Positions 1 to 6,889 of a stretch of 16,383 nucleotides of DNA are shown piece after piece. How positions within the stretch are numbered: position 1 is the stretch's first letter; each line of letters starts with the position of its first letter. Source of the stretch: GCA-2731375 sp964462145 (GTDB lineage Bacteria > Pseudomonadota > Alphaproteobacteria > GCA-2731375); the NCBI GenBank assembly GCA_964462145.1, contig CAYWYB010000091.1, positions 1 through 16,383 on the forward strand, read 5' to 3'. The notes beneath the pieces are model-generated. The model saw only the letters and a list, made by a program, of their open reading frames with translations, had not been told where the DNA came from and did not search any database. Position numbers and translations under genes: made by a program.

Positions 1-47
1 GTCGCGCCATAGACGAAATTTCAAACGTTTGTTAGAATAATCCTAAC
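1..47 (+). promoter_or_regulatory. Candidate promoter and operator of the BVMO gene
   Basis: A sigma70-like promoter can be read as TAGACG (10-15), a 17-bp spacer, and TAGAAT (33-38). The spacer contains the perfect 10-bp palindrome CAAACGTTTG (22-31). A second inverted repeat, GTTAG (31-35) and CTAAC (43-47), overlaps the -10 box. A palindrome between -35 and -10 is a classic repressor position, and TetR-family sites often look like this; the family is inference. Transcription would start near 44-46, which leaves no room for a ribosome site before the ATG at 48 and favours the start at 135. The region is truncated by the window edge. Confidence 0.5.
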
Positions 48-134
48 ATGCGCGGTACGACGTGCCGCCAGCACCGTACCGTTAGTTTGGTCGCGTCCGC
101 GGCCAACAGTAGAAAAGCACATTGGGATGGGGAA

Positions 135-1760
135 ATGCCGAGCTCAAGTAATAACGAGTCCACACATCATGAAGTCATCATCATCGGGGCCGGTGTAACC
201 GGAATCTATCAACTGTACCGGCTGCTGGAACAGGGCGTCGATGTCACGGTGCTGGAGGCCGGGGCTGGACCGGGCGGAACTTGGTATTGGAACCGCTATC
301 CAGGCGCCCGTTTTGATTCAGAGAGCTATAGCTATGGCTATTCATTCTCCAAGGAATTGCTGGAAGAATGGAACTGGTCCGAACATTTCGCCGGCCAGCC
401 GGAAACCCTGCGCTATCTGAACCACGTGGTGGACAAATTCGACCTCTCGAAGCACATGCAGTTCAATTGCAAGGTGGCTTCCTCGGTCTTTGATGAAGAC
501 AGCAATACCTGGAGCGTGCATCTGGCTGATGGCCGCACCCTGACCACGCCGGTGCTGCTGACCGCCATCGGCATGCTATCCGCGCCCACCATGCCGACCA
601 TTCCGGGCGTCGAGAGCTATCAGGGCGAAGCTTATCACACCTATTACTGGCCCAAGGAGCCGGTGGATTTCACCGGCAAGAAGGTCGCCGTGCTGGGCAC
701 CGGGGCTACCGCCGTGCAGATCATTGCCGAGATCGCCGACAAGGTCGGCGAGATGACCGTCTTCCAGCGCCGCCCAAACTGGTGCGCGCCCCTGCATAAC
801 AGCAAGATCAGCGATGAAGAGATGGCCAAGATCAAATCCTCGTATGACGAGATCTTCGCCCGCTGCAAGGAAACGCCGGGCGGCTTCATCCACGGCCCCG
901 ACCGGCGCAAATTCGATGAAGTCTCGGAAGAAGACCGTTTGGCATTTTGGGAGGAGCTTTATGCCTCGCCTGGCTTTGGCGTCTGGATCGGCAATTTCCG
1001 CGATGTTTTGGTCGAGGAAGGCCCCAACGAAGCCTTCAGCGAATTCATCGCCGGCAAGATCCGCCAACGGGTCAACGATCCGGCCACGGCGGAAAAACTG
1101 ATCCCCAAGGATCACGGCTTTGGCACCCGCCGGGTACCGCTGGAGACGAAATATTACGAGGCCTACAACCGCGACAACGTGCATCTGGTGGACATTAACG
1201 AGACGCCGATCGAGTGCATCACGCCGGCGGGCATCAAGACCTCCGATAAAGAGCATGAATTCGATATCATCATCTATGCCACCGGCTTTGACGCCATCAC
1301 CGGCGCCTTCGACCGCATCGAAATCAAGGGCGTTGGCGGCCAGAAGTTGAGCGACAAATGGATGGACGGGCCGATTACCTATCTGGGCCTGCAGGTCGTC
1401 GGCTTCCCCAATCTGATTACCCTGGCCGGCCCGCAAGGCGGTTCGGTCTCGACCAACTTCCCGCGCGGTATCGAGGAAGCGGTGGACTGGGCCACGGATC
1501 TATTGGTGCACATGCGCGAAAATAATGTCAGCCGCATCGAGGCCAGCCAGGCGGCGGAGGACGAATGGACGGCGCATGTGAAGGAGACCTATAAATACTC
1601 CCTTCTGGGCAACAGCCAGTCCTGGTTTACCGGCTATAACTCCAACGTCGCGGGACACGATAAGCTGCGTTATATGATCTACAACGGCGGCGCGCCGCGT
1701 TTCCGTCAACGCCTACAGCAGGTCGCGGCGGACGGTTACGCGGGCTTCGAACTCAGCTAG
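135..1760 (+). CDS. Type I Baeyer-Villiger / flavin-containing monooxygenase (541 aa)
   Basis: Predicted FAD- and NADPH-dependent cytoplasmic monooxygenase that inserts one oxygen atom beside a ketone carbonyl to give an ester or lactone. From the chosen start, the FAD Rossmann motif GAGVTG lies at residues 18-23, followed by the family segment GGTWYWNRYPGARFDSES (47-64). The BVMO fingerprint FxGxxxHxxxWP is present as YQGEAYHTYYWP (162-173), with Tyr for the first Phe. The NADPH Rossmann motif GTGATA is at 188-193 and the late ATGFDA motif is present. Length equals that of phenylacetone/cyclohexanone monooxygenases (about 540 aa). An upstream in-frame ATG at 48 would add 29 residues unlike the family and sits at the predicted transcription start; the ATG at 135 is preceded by GGGATGGGGA. 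The substrate cannot be told from sequence. The gene is monocistronic or leads into the isomerase gene 81 bp downstream. Confidence 0.9.
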   Translation: MPSSSNNESTHHEVIIIGAGVTGIYQLYRLLEQGVDVTVLEAGAGPGGTWYWNRYPGARFDSESYSYGYSFSKELLEEWNWSEHFAGQPETLRYLNHVVDKFDLSKHMQFNCKVASSVFDEDSNTWSVHLADGRTLTTPVLLTAIGMLSAPTMPTIPGVESYQGEAYHTYYWPKEPVDFTGKKVAVLGTGATAVQIIAEIADKVGEMTVFQRRPNWCAPLHNSKISDEEMAKIKSSYDEIFARCKETPGGFIHGPDRRKFDEVSEEDRLAFWEELYASPGFGVWIGNFRDVLVEEGPNEAFSEFIAGKIRQRVNDPATAEKLIPKDHGFGTRRVPLETKYYEAYNRDNVHLVDINETPIECITPAGIKTSDKEHEFDIIIYATGFDAITGAFDRIEIKGVGGQKLSDKWMDGPITYLGLQVVGFPNLITLAGPQGGSVSTNFPRGIEEAVDWATDLLVHMRENNVSRIEASQAAEDEWTAHVKETYKYSLLGNSQSWFTGYNSNVAGHDKLRYMIYNGGAPRFRQRLQQVAADGYAGFELS

Positions 1761-1841
1761 TTTCTAGGAGCGCTTTCCAGACGGCGGTCTTTCGGGCACA
1801 CTCGCAGCCAATGTCATCTGCTGTATGTGAGGAAAACCGCC

Positions 1842-2444
1842 ATGGCCAAATTGGAATGCTTTTTCGATTGTTCCAGCCCCTGGACCTATCTGGGCTTTCA
1901 CAATCTGCAACCATTGGCCGCCGAATTGGGTATCGAGATTACCTGGCGCCCGATCCTGGTCGGCGGGCTGTTCAACACCGTTAATCCATCGGTCTATCAC
2001 AGCCGGGAATATCCGGTGCCAGCGAAGCAGGACTATATGCACAAGGATCTGCAGGATTGGGCCCGCTATAGCGGCATCAAGATCTCCTGGCCCATGACGA
2101 TCTTTCCCATCAACAGCGTCAAGGCCATGCGCGGCTGCATCGCCGCTGACCGCCAGGGCAAGCTGGTGCCGTACGCAACCGGCGTGTTCGAGGCCTATTG
2201 GGGCGACGACCGGGACATCACCCAGGACGATATTCTGGCCGAAATCGCCACTGCCGCCGGTCTGGATGCGAGCGAAATGGCAGAGGCAATGGCCACGGAC
2301 GAGATCAAGGCCGAACTGCGCGACAACACCGAGGATCTGGCCAGGCGGGGCGGCTATGGCTCGCCGACATTTTTCGTCAATGATGACGATATGTACTTCG
2401 GCAACGACCGCATGCCCCTCATTCGCGCTGCCCTGGCGGTTTGA
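1842..2444 (+). CDS. 2-hydroxychromene-2-carboxylate isomerase / kappa-class GST-like (DsbA family, 200 aa)
   Basis: A thioredoxin-fold protein of the HCCA isomerase/GST-kappa group. These proteins use glutathione to isomerise 2-hydroxychromene-2-carboxylate in naphthalene degradation, or act as general glutathione transferases. The N-terminal FFDCSSPWTYLG (7-18) matches the family signature, with the catalytic serine at residue 11 or 12. Near the C-terminus, GSPTFFVNDDDMYFGNDRM is the cis-proline and substrate-loop region of the family. The ATG at 1842 is preceded by TGAGGA with 8 bp spacing; a GTG at 1827 lies in frame but lacks such a site. It lies 81 bp after the BVMO gene on the same strand, so a shared role in ring-compound breakdown is possible but inferred. 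The true substrate is unknown. Confidence 0.85.
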   Translation: MAKLECFFDCSSPWTYLGFHNLQPLAAELGIEITWRPILVGGLFNTVNPSVYHSREYPVPAKQDYMHKDLQDWARYSGIKISWPMTIFPINSVKAMRGCIAADRQGKLVPYATGVFEAYWGDDRDITQDDILAEIATAAGLDASEMAEAMATDEIKAELRDNTEDLARRGGYGSPTFFVNDDDMYFGNDRMPLIRAALAV

Positions 2445-2498
2445 AAAATTGACTGTATAGTCGGCAACCCATTCTTCTAGTAGACGGACACGTATTGA

Positions 2499-3392
2499 AT
2501 GACGGCGGATATTATTGACGGCAAGGCCTTTGCCGTTGGCTTGCGGGGCATGGTGGCCCTGCAAAGCGGACAGTTGAAAGCGAACCATGGTCTGGTGCCG
2601 GGCCTGACCGTGGTGATCGTGGGCGAGGATCCGGCCAGCCAGGTCTATGTCCGCAACAAGGGCAAGATCGCGGTGGAAATGGGCTTCCTCTCGGACACCA
2701 TTCGCCTGGCCGAGGACACCACCCAGGAGCAATTGCTCGAGGTGGTGGCCAATCTGAACGACGACGCGGCGGTGCATGGCATCCTGGTGCAGCTGCCCCT
2801 GCCAAAGCATATTGACGAAGGCGCCATTATCCTGGCAATCGATCCCAACAAGGACGTGGATGGCCTGCACCCGATCAATGCCGGGCGTCTGGCCAGCGGG
2901 CAAAGCGCCCTGGTGCCGTGCACCCCATTGGGCTGTTCCATGCTATTGGCCGACCAGTTTGGCCAGGGCGGGATGAGCGGCAAACGGGCGGTCATGGTCG
3001 GCCGCTCCAACCTGGTGGGTAAGCCTATGGCGCAACTGCTGTTGGCGGAACATTGCACGGTAACCATCGCCCATTCGCGAACCCAGGACCTACCCGCGAT
3101 CTGCCGCGAGGCGGATATTCTGGTCGCCGCCGTGGGCGTGCCGGAAATGCTGGGCGGTGATTGCATCAAACCGGGCGCCGTGGTGATTGATGTGGGCATG
3201 AACCGGATTGACGCCGGCAACGGTAAAACACGGCTGACCGGCGATGTGGATTTCGAGGCGGCGAAAGAGATCGCCGGCGCCATCACCCCGGTACCGGGCG
3301 GCGTTGGTCCCATGACCATCGCCTGCCTGATGGTCAACACGGTAACGGCGGCCTGCTGGGCGGCTGGTATCGATAGCGTTCCCACGGCGTAA
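2499..3392 (+). CDS. folD: Bifunctional methylenetetrahydrofolate dehydrogenase / methenyl-THF cyclohydrolase FolD (297 aa)
   Basis: Cytoplasmic enzyme that interconverts 5,10-methylene-THF, 5,10-methenyl-THF and 10-formyl-THF with NADP, supplying one-carbon units for purine and formyl-Met-tRNA synthesis. All family landmarks are visible: YVRNK (50-54) with the catalytic lysine at 54, GILVQLPLPKHI, DVDGLHPIN, PCTPLG, the nucleotide-binding GRSNLVGKPMAQLLL, and the C-terminal signature TPVPGGVGPMT. Length is normal (about 285-300 aa). The ATG at 2499 has only a weak upstream ribosome site. A TTGACT at 2449-2454 could be a -35 element, but no good -10 follows. The VOC gene begins 24 bp downstream, so read-through into it and the fusion methyltransferase is likely. 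Confidence 0.97.
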   Translation: MTADIIDGKAFAVGLRGMVALQSGQLKANHGLVPGLTVVIVGEDPASQVYVRNKGKIAVEMGFLSDTIRLAEDTTQEQLLEVVANLNDDAAVHGILVQLPLPKHIDEGAIILAIDPNKDVDGLHPINAGRLASGQSALVPCTPLGCSMLLADQFGQGGMSGKRAVMVGRSNLVGKPMAQLLLAEHCTVTIAHSRTQDLPAICREADILVAAVGVPEMLGGDCIKPGAVVIDVGMNRIDAGNGKTRLTGDVDFEAAKEIAGAITPVPGGVGPMTIACLMVNTVTAACWAAGIDSVPTA

Positions 3393-3416
3393 ATTTGTGA
3401 AGTTGGAGGTAGCAAG

Positions 3417-4181
3417 ATGCGTTTACGGCAATTTGTTTTCGTGGCCCAGGATTTGAAAACGGCGGTGGTCGATATCGGCGCCACTTTGGGCCTGGCGGTC
3501 TGCTACAATGATCCCAACGTAGCTGAATTCGGCCTGCATAATGCGCTTCTGCCCATTGGCGGCGATCTGATCGAGGTTGTCGCCCCGATCAAGGACGGCA
3601 CCACCGCCGGACGCTATCTGGAACGGCGGGGGGGCGACGGCGGCTATATGATCATCATGGAATGCGATGATGCGATTGCCCATCGGGAACGCATCGAAGC
3701 CCTTGGCGTGCGCGCCATCTGGCGCCATGACGATGACGATGCCCATGCCACGCATTTTCATCCCGCCGACGTGCCGGGCGCCATTCTCTCCATTGACGAC
3801 ATGGGTCCGGAAGGCAATCCGAACGAGAAGCTGTCGCGCTGGAAATGGGCCGGCCCGAACTGGCAGGATTTCGTGCAGACCCAGGATACGGAGGCATTGG
3901 TGGCCGTGGAAATCCAATCGGATGATCCCGACGCTCTGGCCAAACGCTGGGGCGAGGTGCTGGACCAAGCCGTGGAGAACATCAACGGCATGCCGGCGGT
4001 CAAGCTGGACAATGCCCATATCCGCTTCAGCAAGGATACGGACGGGCGCGGCGTAGGCATTTGCGCCATCGATGTGTTGCCTGCCAACCGTGACAACATC
4101 CTGGCCATGGCCGATAAGATGGAGCTGCGGCAAGGCGACAACCAGATCATGCTGTGCGGTGTGCGGGTCAATCTTGTCTAG
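3417..4181 (+). CDS. VOC-superfamily (glyoxalase-like) protein, function unknown (254 aa)
   Basis: The first half (residues about 1-125) reads as a glyoxalase-like/VOC fold: a strand FVFVAQDL, then LPIGGDLIEVVAP with a candidate metal Glu, and HFHPADVPGAILSID with candidate metal His residues. The second half (about 155-254) looks like a degenerate repeat of the same fold. The His usually found in the first strand (DHVV-type) is not evident, so metal binding may be altered or absent. Such proteins include dioxygenases, isomerases and resistance proteins; no specific reaction can be named. The start is well supported by GGAGG at 3405-3409, 7 bp before the ATG. It ends 2 bp before the methyltransferase fusion gene, indicating translational coupling and perhaps a shared substrate. 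Confidence 0.8.
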   Translation: MRLRQFVFVAQDLKTAVVDIGATLGLAVCYNDPNVAEFGLHNALLPIGGDLIEVVAPIKDGTTAGRYLERRGGDGGYMIIMECDDAIAHRERIEALGVRAIWRHDDDDAHATHFHPADVPGAILSIDDMGPEGNPNEKLSRWKWAGPNWQDFVQTQDTEALVAVEIQSDDPDALAKRWGEVLDQAVENINGMPAVKLDNAHIRFSKDTDGRGVGICAIDVLPANRDNILAMADKMELRQGDNQIMLCGVRVNLV

Positions 4182-4183
4182 TC

Positions 4184-5524
4184 ATGGCGGATGATGATCT
4201 GACTGCCGAGCAGCGTCTGTATGCGCTGTTTGATCACCTGGGTCTGGAGCGGGCCCATTTCGGGGTGCAGAACACCGCCGAGTTGGATCCGATCATCGCC
4301 GCGCAGCCCGAACGCTTCGCCTCCCTGACCTTGAGCGGCCTTAATCGCTTGCAGGCCGAAATTGTCATGCCGGTCGAAGACCGCCTGTTGTTGATGTATG
4401 GCGACGGCGGCGCCGGGGTCGATGCCATGGCGGCCTCGATGCCGTCCTTGCCCAATGCGGAAAGCCATTGCTTCAAGGATTATACAGTCCTGACCTGGTC
4501 CGACGTGGCGGGCGACCGGGGTGCCGAAATCGTGCCGAGATGGCTGGATTTCCTGAAACGGTCCGAGGCGCGGACGCCAGCCAGCCGGCCCAGTACGGAT
4601 CAACGCGAGGGCGAGGCCGCCGGCATCACCTACCGCATTGCAGGCCCTATCGACGGCAGCGCTCCGGCCCTGGTGCTGCTGCCCATGCTGCTGTCCGCCT
4701 CGCAGTGGGAACCGATTGTCGAGCGTCTGGCACGGCATTATTGCGTCATCTCGTTGGGTGGCCGGCATCTGGGCGGCGTCGCCTTTATCGATGGCCGGGG
4801 CACGGACCCGGGCTATCTGCGCGGCGTCGCCATGCACATCAACGAGCTCGGCATACAGCCGGGCGAGACGGTGCTGGACGTGGGCTGCGGTCCCGGTTCA
4901 TTGGACCGCTGGCTGGCCCGCCAGACCGAAGGCGCCAATCCGATCACGGCGGTGGACGTCAACGGCTATTTCCTGCGCGAGGCCGCCGTCATAGCCGAGG
5001 CGGAGGGCTTGAGCGATGTCATCAGCTTCGGCCCCGGCAATGCCGAGGATCTGCAGTTTGCCGACAATAGCTTCGATGTGGTGATGTCCCATACGGTGAT
5101 GGAGGAATGCAACGCCGACAAAATGCTGGCCGAACTGATCCGTGTCGCCAAACCGGGCGGCCGGGTCGGGGTCATGGTCCGGGCGGTGGATATGCGCAGT
5201 CTGTGGAACCTGCCAGTTTCAGCCGCCATCAAGGAAAAGGTCGAGGCGCCGGTGCCGTCCGTGGGCGAGGGCGGCTGCGCCGATGCCTCGCTGTATAGCC
5301 GTTTCGGGCGTAGCGGCCTGACCGATCTGAAACTGTTCCCCACCACGATGACCGTCTCCGATCCCGAGGGCTATACCTGGAAATATTACGAGCCGTATCT
5401 GTTTTCCATGCTTGACGAAGCCGAAACCGCCGAATGGCACGCCGCCAAGGCCCAGGCCATCGCCGATAACTCCATCCTGCTGGCCCGTTGGCTGCACTGC
5501 GCCGTGGGCACCAAGCCGAGTTAG
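4184..5524 (+). CDS. Fusion of a permuted, inactive alpha/beta-hydrolase and a class I SAM methyltransferase (446 aa)
   Basis: Residues 205-446 form a class I SAM-dependent methyltransferase: motif I VLDVGCGPG (230-238), acidic residue in AVDVN (256-260), NAEDL (286-290), and the late strand region around RVAKPGGRVGVMV. The first 200 residues look like an alpha/beta-hydrolase split and swapped. Residues 9-126 resemble the part from just before the nucleophile elbow to the C-terminal helix (LFDHLGLERAHF, PERFASLTLSG, WLDFLKR). Residues 147-200 resemble the hydrolase N-terminus (GITYRIAGP, LVLLPMLLSASQWEPIVERL). The GxSxG elbow is replaced by GVQNTAE, and no catalytic His is evident, so this half is probably a binding or scaffold module. 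I chose the ATG at 4184; an in-frame GTG at 4154 would overlap the VOC gene. No ribosome site is visible, which fits reinitiation after the VOC stop 2 bp upstream. The methyl acceptor is unknown. Confidence 0.85.
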   Translation: MADDDLTAEQRLYALFDHLGLERAHFGVQNTAELDPIIAAQPERFASLTLSGLNRLQAEIVMPVEDRLLLMYGDGGAGVDAMAASMPSLPNAESHCFKDYTVLTWSDVAGDRGAEIVPRWLDFLKRSEARTPASRPSTDQREGEAAGITYRIAGPIDGSAPALVLLPMLLSASQWEPIVERLARHYCVISLGGRHLGGVAFIDGRGTDPGYLRGVAMHINELGIQPGETVLDVGCGPGSLDRWLARQTEGANPITAVDVNGYFLREAAVIAEAEGLSDVISFGPGNAEDLQFADNSFDVVMSHTVMEECNADKMLAELIRVAKPGGRVGVMVRAVDMRSLWNLPVSAAIKEKVEAPVPSVGEGGCADASLYSRFGRSGLTDLKLFPTTMTVSDPEGYTWKYYEPYLFSMLDEAETAEWHAAKAQAIADNSILLARWLHCAVGTKPS

Positions 5525-6075
5525 AGCGAGAACCCCTCGACCGCCCTGCCCAGGCGGTCCAGCAATTGCCGGGGCAGTGTTTGCGGAAAGGCTTCGGCCA
5601 GGCTGCGGTAATACCAGCGGGTGCCCTGGGGACCACCGTTGAAACGGTCCCAGACGAGCTCGCCCAGCATGCGGTAATCGGCAAGGATGCTTTCGGCATT
5701 GTGGGTCTTGTCAGCCAGAACGACCAGCAGGGAACGTTCCGGCTTGTCCGGCAGGGCAGCGATGTAGCTTTCCTTGCGCAGGCGCCAAGGCAGGCGCGGT
5801 TCATCCCAGCTATCGGTACAGTCGGCGACCATATCCGCGATACCGTCACCGAACATGGCCCTGACCGCCGCCAGCGTTTTGACGCCGCCCTGGTCCTCGA
5901 CCGCATCATGCAGCAGGCCGGCGATGGCCTGATCCTCATCACCGCCATGTTCGATCACCAGGGAGGCAACCGTCATCAGATGGGCGATGTAAGGCACGGA
6001 GGCAACCTTTCGGGTCTGCGCCCGGTGCAGATCATGGGCATAGCGGAAGGCATCGTCGAAACGTTTTGTCAGCAC
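5521..6075 (-). CDS. Small HD-domain hydrolase, MESH1/SpoT-hydrolase-like (184 aa)
   Basis: A single-domain HD protein that matches the hydrolase half of RelA/SpoT enzymes and the small alarmone hydrolases (MESH1 type). The catalytic set is intact: H32 (PYIAHLM), H56-D57 and E60-D61 (LLHDAVED), and D122 and N126 (ADKTHN). The family uses a divalent metal, usually Mn2+, to remove the 3'-pyrophosphate of (p)ppGpp; animal MESH1 also dephosphorylates NADPH. Activity here is inferred from motifs. No synthetase, TGS or ACT domain is present. The GTG start is supported by AGGAGG at 6084-6089 with 8 bp spacing; that site lies at the very end of the HxlR gene 4 bp upstream, so the two are translationally linked. 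Its stop codon overlaps that of the convergent methyltransferase fusion gene. Confidence 0.85.
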   Translation of the reverse strand: MLTKRFDDAFRYAHDLHRAQTRKVASVPYIAHLMTVASLVIEHGGDEDQAIAGLLHDAVEDQGGVKTLAAVRAMFGDGIADMVADCTDSWDEPRLPWRLRKESYIAALPDKPERSLLVVLADKTHNAESILADYRMLGELVWDRFNGGPQGTRWYYRSLAEAFPQTLPRQLLDRLGRAVEGFSL

Positions 6076-6079
6076 GGAT

Positions 6080-6775
6080 TTATCCTCCTGTCGCCAGGGC
6101 GGCTTCGGCGAAGGCGCTTAGCTGCAACCAATTCCCGATACCGTCCCGCAGGGCGCGGTCACCGATCAGTTCGATTTCGTCATCACGAATGGCCCGCCCA
6201 AGATCGCGGTCACCCAGCCAGACCCGGGTCATGGCCGCCAGACCGGCGGTAACATACAGGTTCACCTCGTAACCGGGATCGCTTTGGCATAGATCGACCT
6301 CCCCGCCCTCGACCACCAGCCACCACCGGCGCATGGCCTTGGCCGCATCCGGATAGTCGAACTGAATAACCTGGCGTTCACCATCCGGCATGGCGGCTGG
6401 GTCAACGCGGCGGCGCATGTCCCACATCAGATAGCCCGCGTCCAGTTCATTGCGGCCCAGCTTGTTTTCCAGCCAGCGGTGGCCCCACAGGCCCAGGGCG
6501 ACGACAATGGGTTTCAGTTCCACGCCGGCCTCGGTCAGGCGGTATTCGGTGGCGCGTTTACCAGATGCGGAAATGCGCTCCACCACGCCGGCGCCTTCCA
6601 GGTCCTTCAGCCGTTTGGACAACAGGGCCGGCGACATCAGGGGCACGCCCCGGCGGATATCGTTGAAGTGCGAGGCGCCCAGCAGCATCTCGCGCAGCAC
6701 CAGCGGCGTCCAGCGTTCACCAACGATCTCGACCGCCTTGGCGACGGGACAGAATTGATTGTAGCTCTTGATCAT
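6080..6775 (-). CDS. HxlR-family winged-helix regulator with C-terminal SCP2-like domain (231 aa)
   Basis: Cytoplasmic transcription regulator. Residues about 5-100 carry the HxlR signature: CPVAKAVEIVGERWTPLVLR with the conserved N-terminal Cys9, then the recognition-helix region MSPALLSKRLKDLE and the wing GVVERISASGKRATEYRLT. Family members such as YodB and HypR sense quinones, aldehydes or oxidants through this Cys. Residues about 130-230 extend beyond the roughly 110-aa core and resemble the SCP2/sterol-carrier-like ligand domain seen on some longer HxlR proteins; this part is less certain. The gene is divergent from the AhpD-like gene, with a palindrome-rich 114-bp region between, and it heads an operon with the HD hydrolase 4 bp downstream. 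Autoregulation and control of the AhpD-like gene are therefore likely inferences. Confidence 0.88.
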   Translation of the reverse strand: MIKSYNQFCPVAKAVEIVGERWTPLVLREMLLGASHFNDIRRGVPLMSPALLSKRLKDLEGAGVVERISASGKRATEYRLTEAGVELKPIVVALGLWGHRWLENKLGRNELDAGYLMWDMRRRVDPAAMPDGERQVIQFDYPDAAKAMRRWWLVVEGGEVDLCQSDPGYEVNLYVTAGLAAMTRVWLGDRDLGRAIRDDEIELIGDRALRDGIGNWLQLSAFAEAALATGG

Positions 6776-6803
6776 GGGCCGACCTTAACTTCATGGCCGC
6801 ACT

Positions 6804-6831
6804 TTGCCTAGTTCAGTTCCAGAACTAGTTT
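6804..6831. promoter_or_regulatory. Candidate HxlR operator in the divergent intergenic region
   Basis: Between the HxlR and AhpD-like genes, CTAGTTC (6808-6814) and GAACTAG (6822-6828) form a perfect 7-bp inverted repeat with a 7-bp spacer. Nested within it are GTTC-CA-GAAC (6816-6825) and the 8-bp palindrome AACTAGTT (6823-6830). A weak + strand promoter could be TTGCCT (6804-6809), 16 bp, TAGTTT (6826-6831), which would place the operator between the promoter boxes. Dimeric winged-helix regulators bind such dyads. The assignment to this HxlR protein is inferred from position. Confidence 0.5.
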
Positions 6832-6889
6832 CCCCCGGTTCCTGCGCCAATAATCACGCCATCATTCAATCCGGCAAGGGAGATAAGCA

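Noticed and set aside
48..134. 29-codon N-terminal extension of the BVMO
   Set aside because: The ATG at 48 lies at the predicted transcription start without a ribosome site, and BVMO relatives start near the residue encoded at 135.
576..1436. Long minus-strand open frame opposite the BVMO gene
   Set aside because: It is an antisense shadow in GC-rich DNA; the plus-strand product has every BVMO motif, and the minus product resembles nothing.
1761..1841. AGAC-GGCG-GTCT stem followed by TT near 1780-1792 as a terminator after the BVMO gene
   Set aside because: The stem is only 4 bp and the T-run is very short, so it falls below a level I can support.
2445..2498. TTGACT (2449-2454) as a -35 for folD, with the GACT/AGTC mini-dyad
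   Set aside because: No acceptable -10 lies 16-18 bp downstream, and the dyad arms are only 4 bp.
1764..2903. 379-codon minus-strand frame opposite the isomerase and folD genes
   Set aside because: It overlaps two clear plus-strand genes, and its translation has no recognisable motif.
5488..6252. 254-codon plus-strand frame across the HD and HxlR genes
   Set aside because: It is antisense to two proteins with intact family motifs; low-complexity composition.
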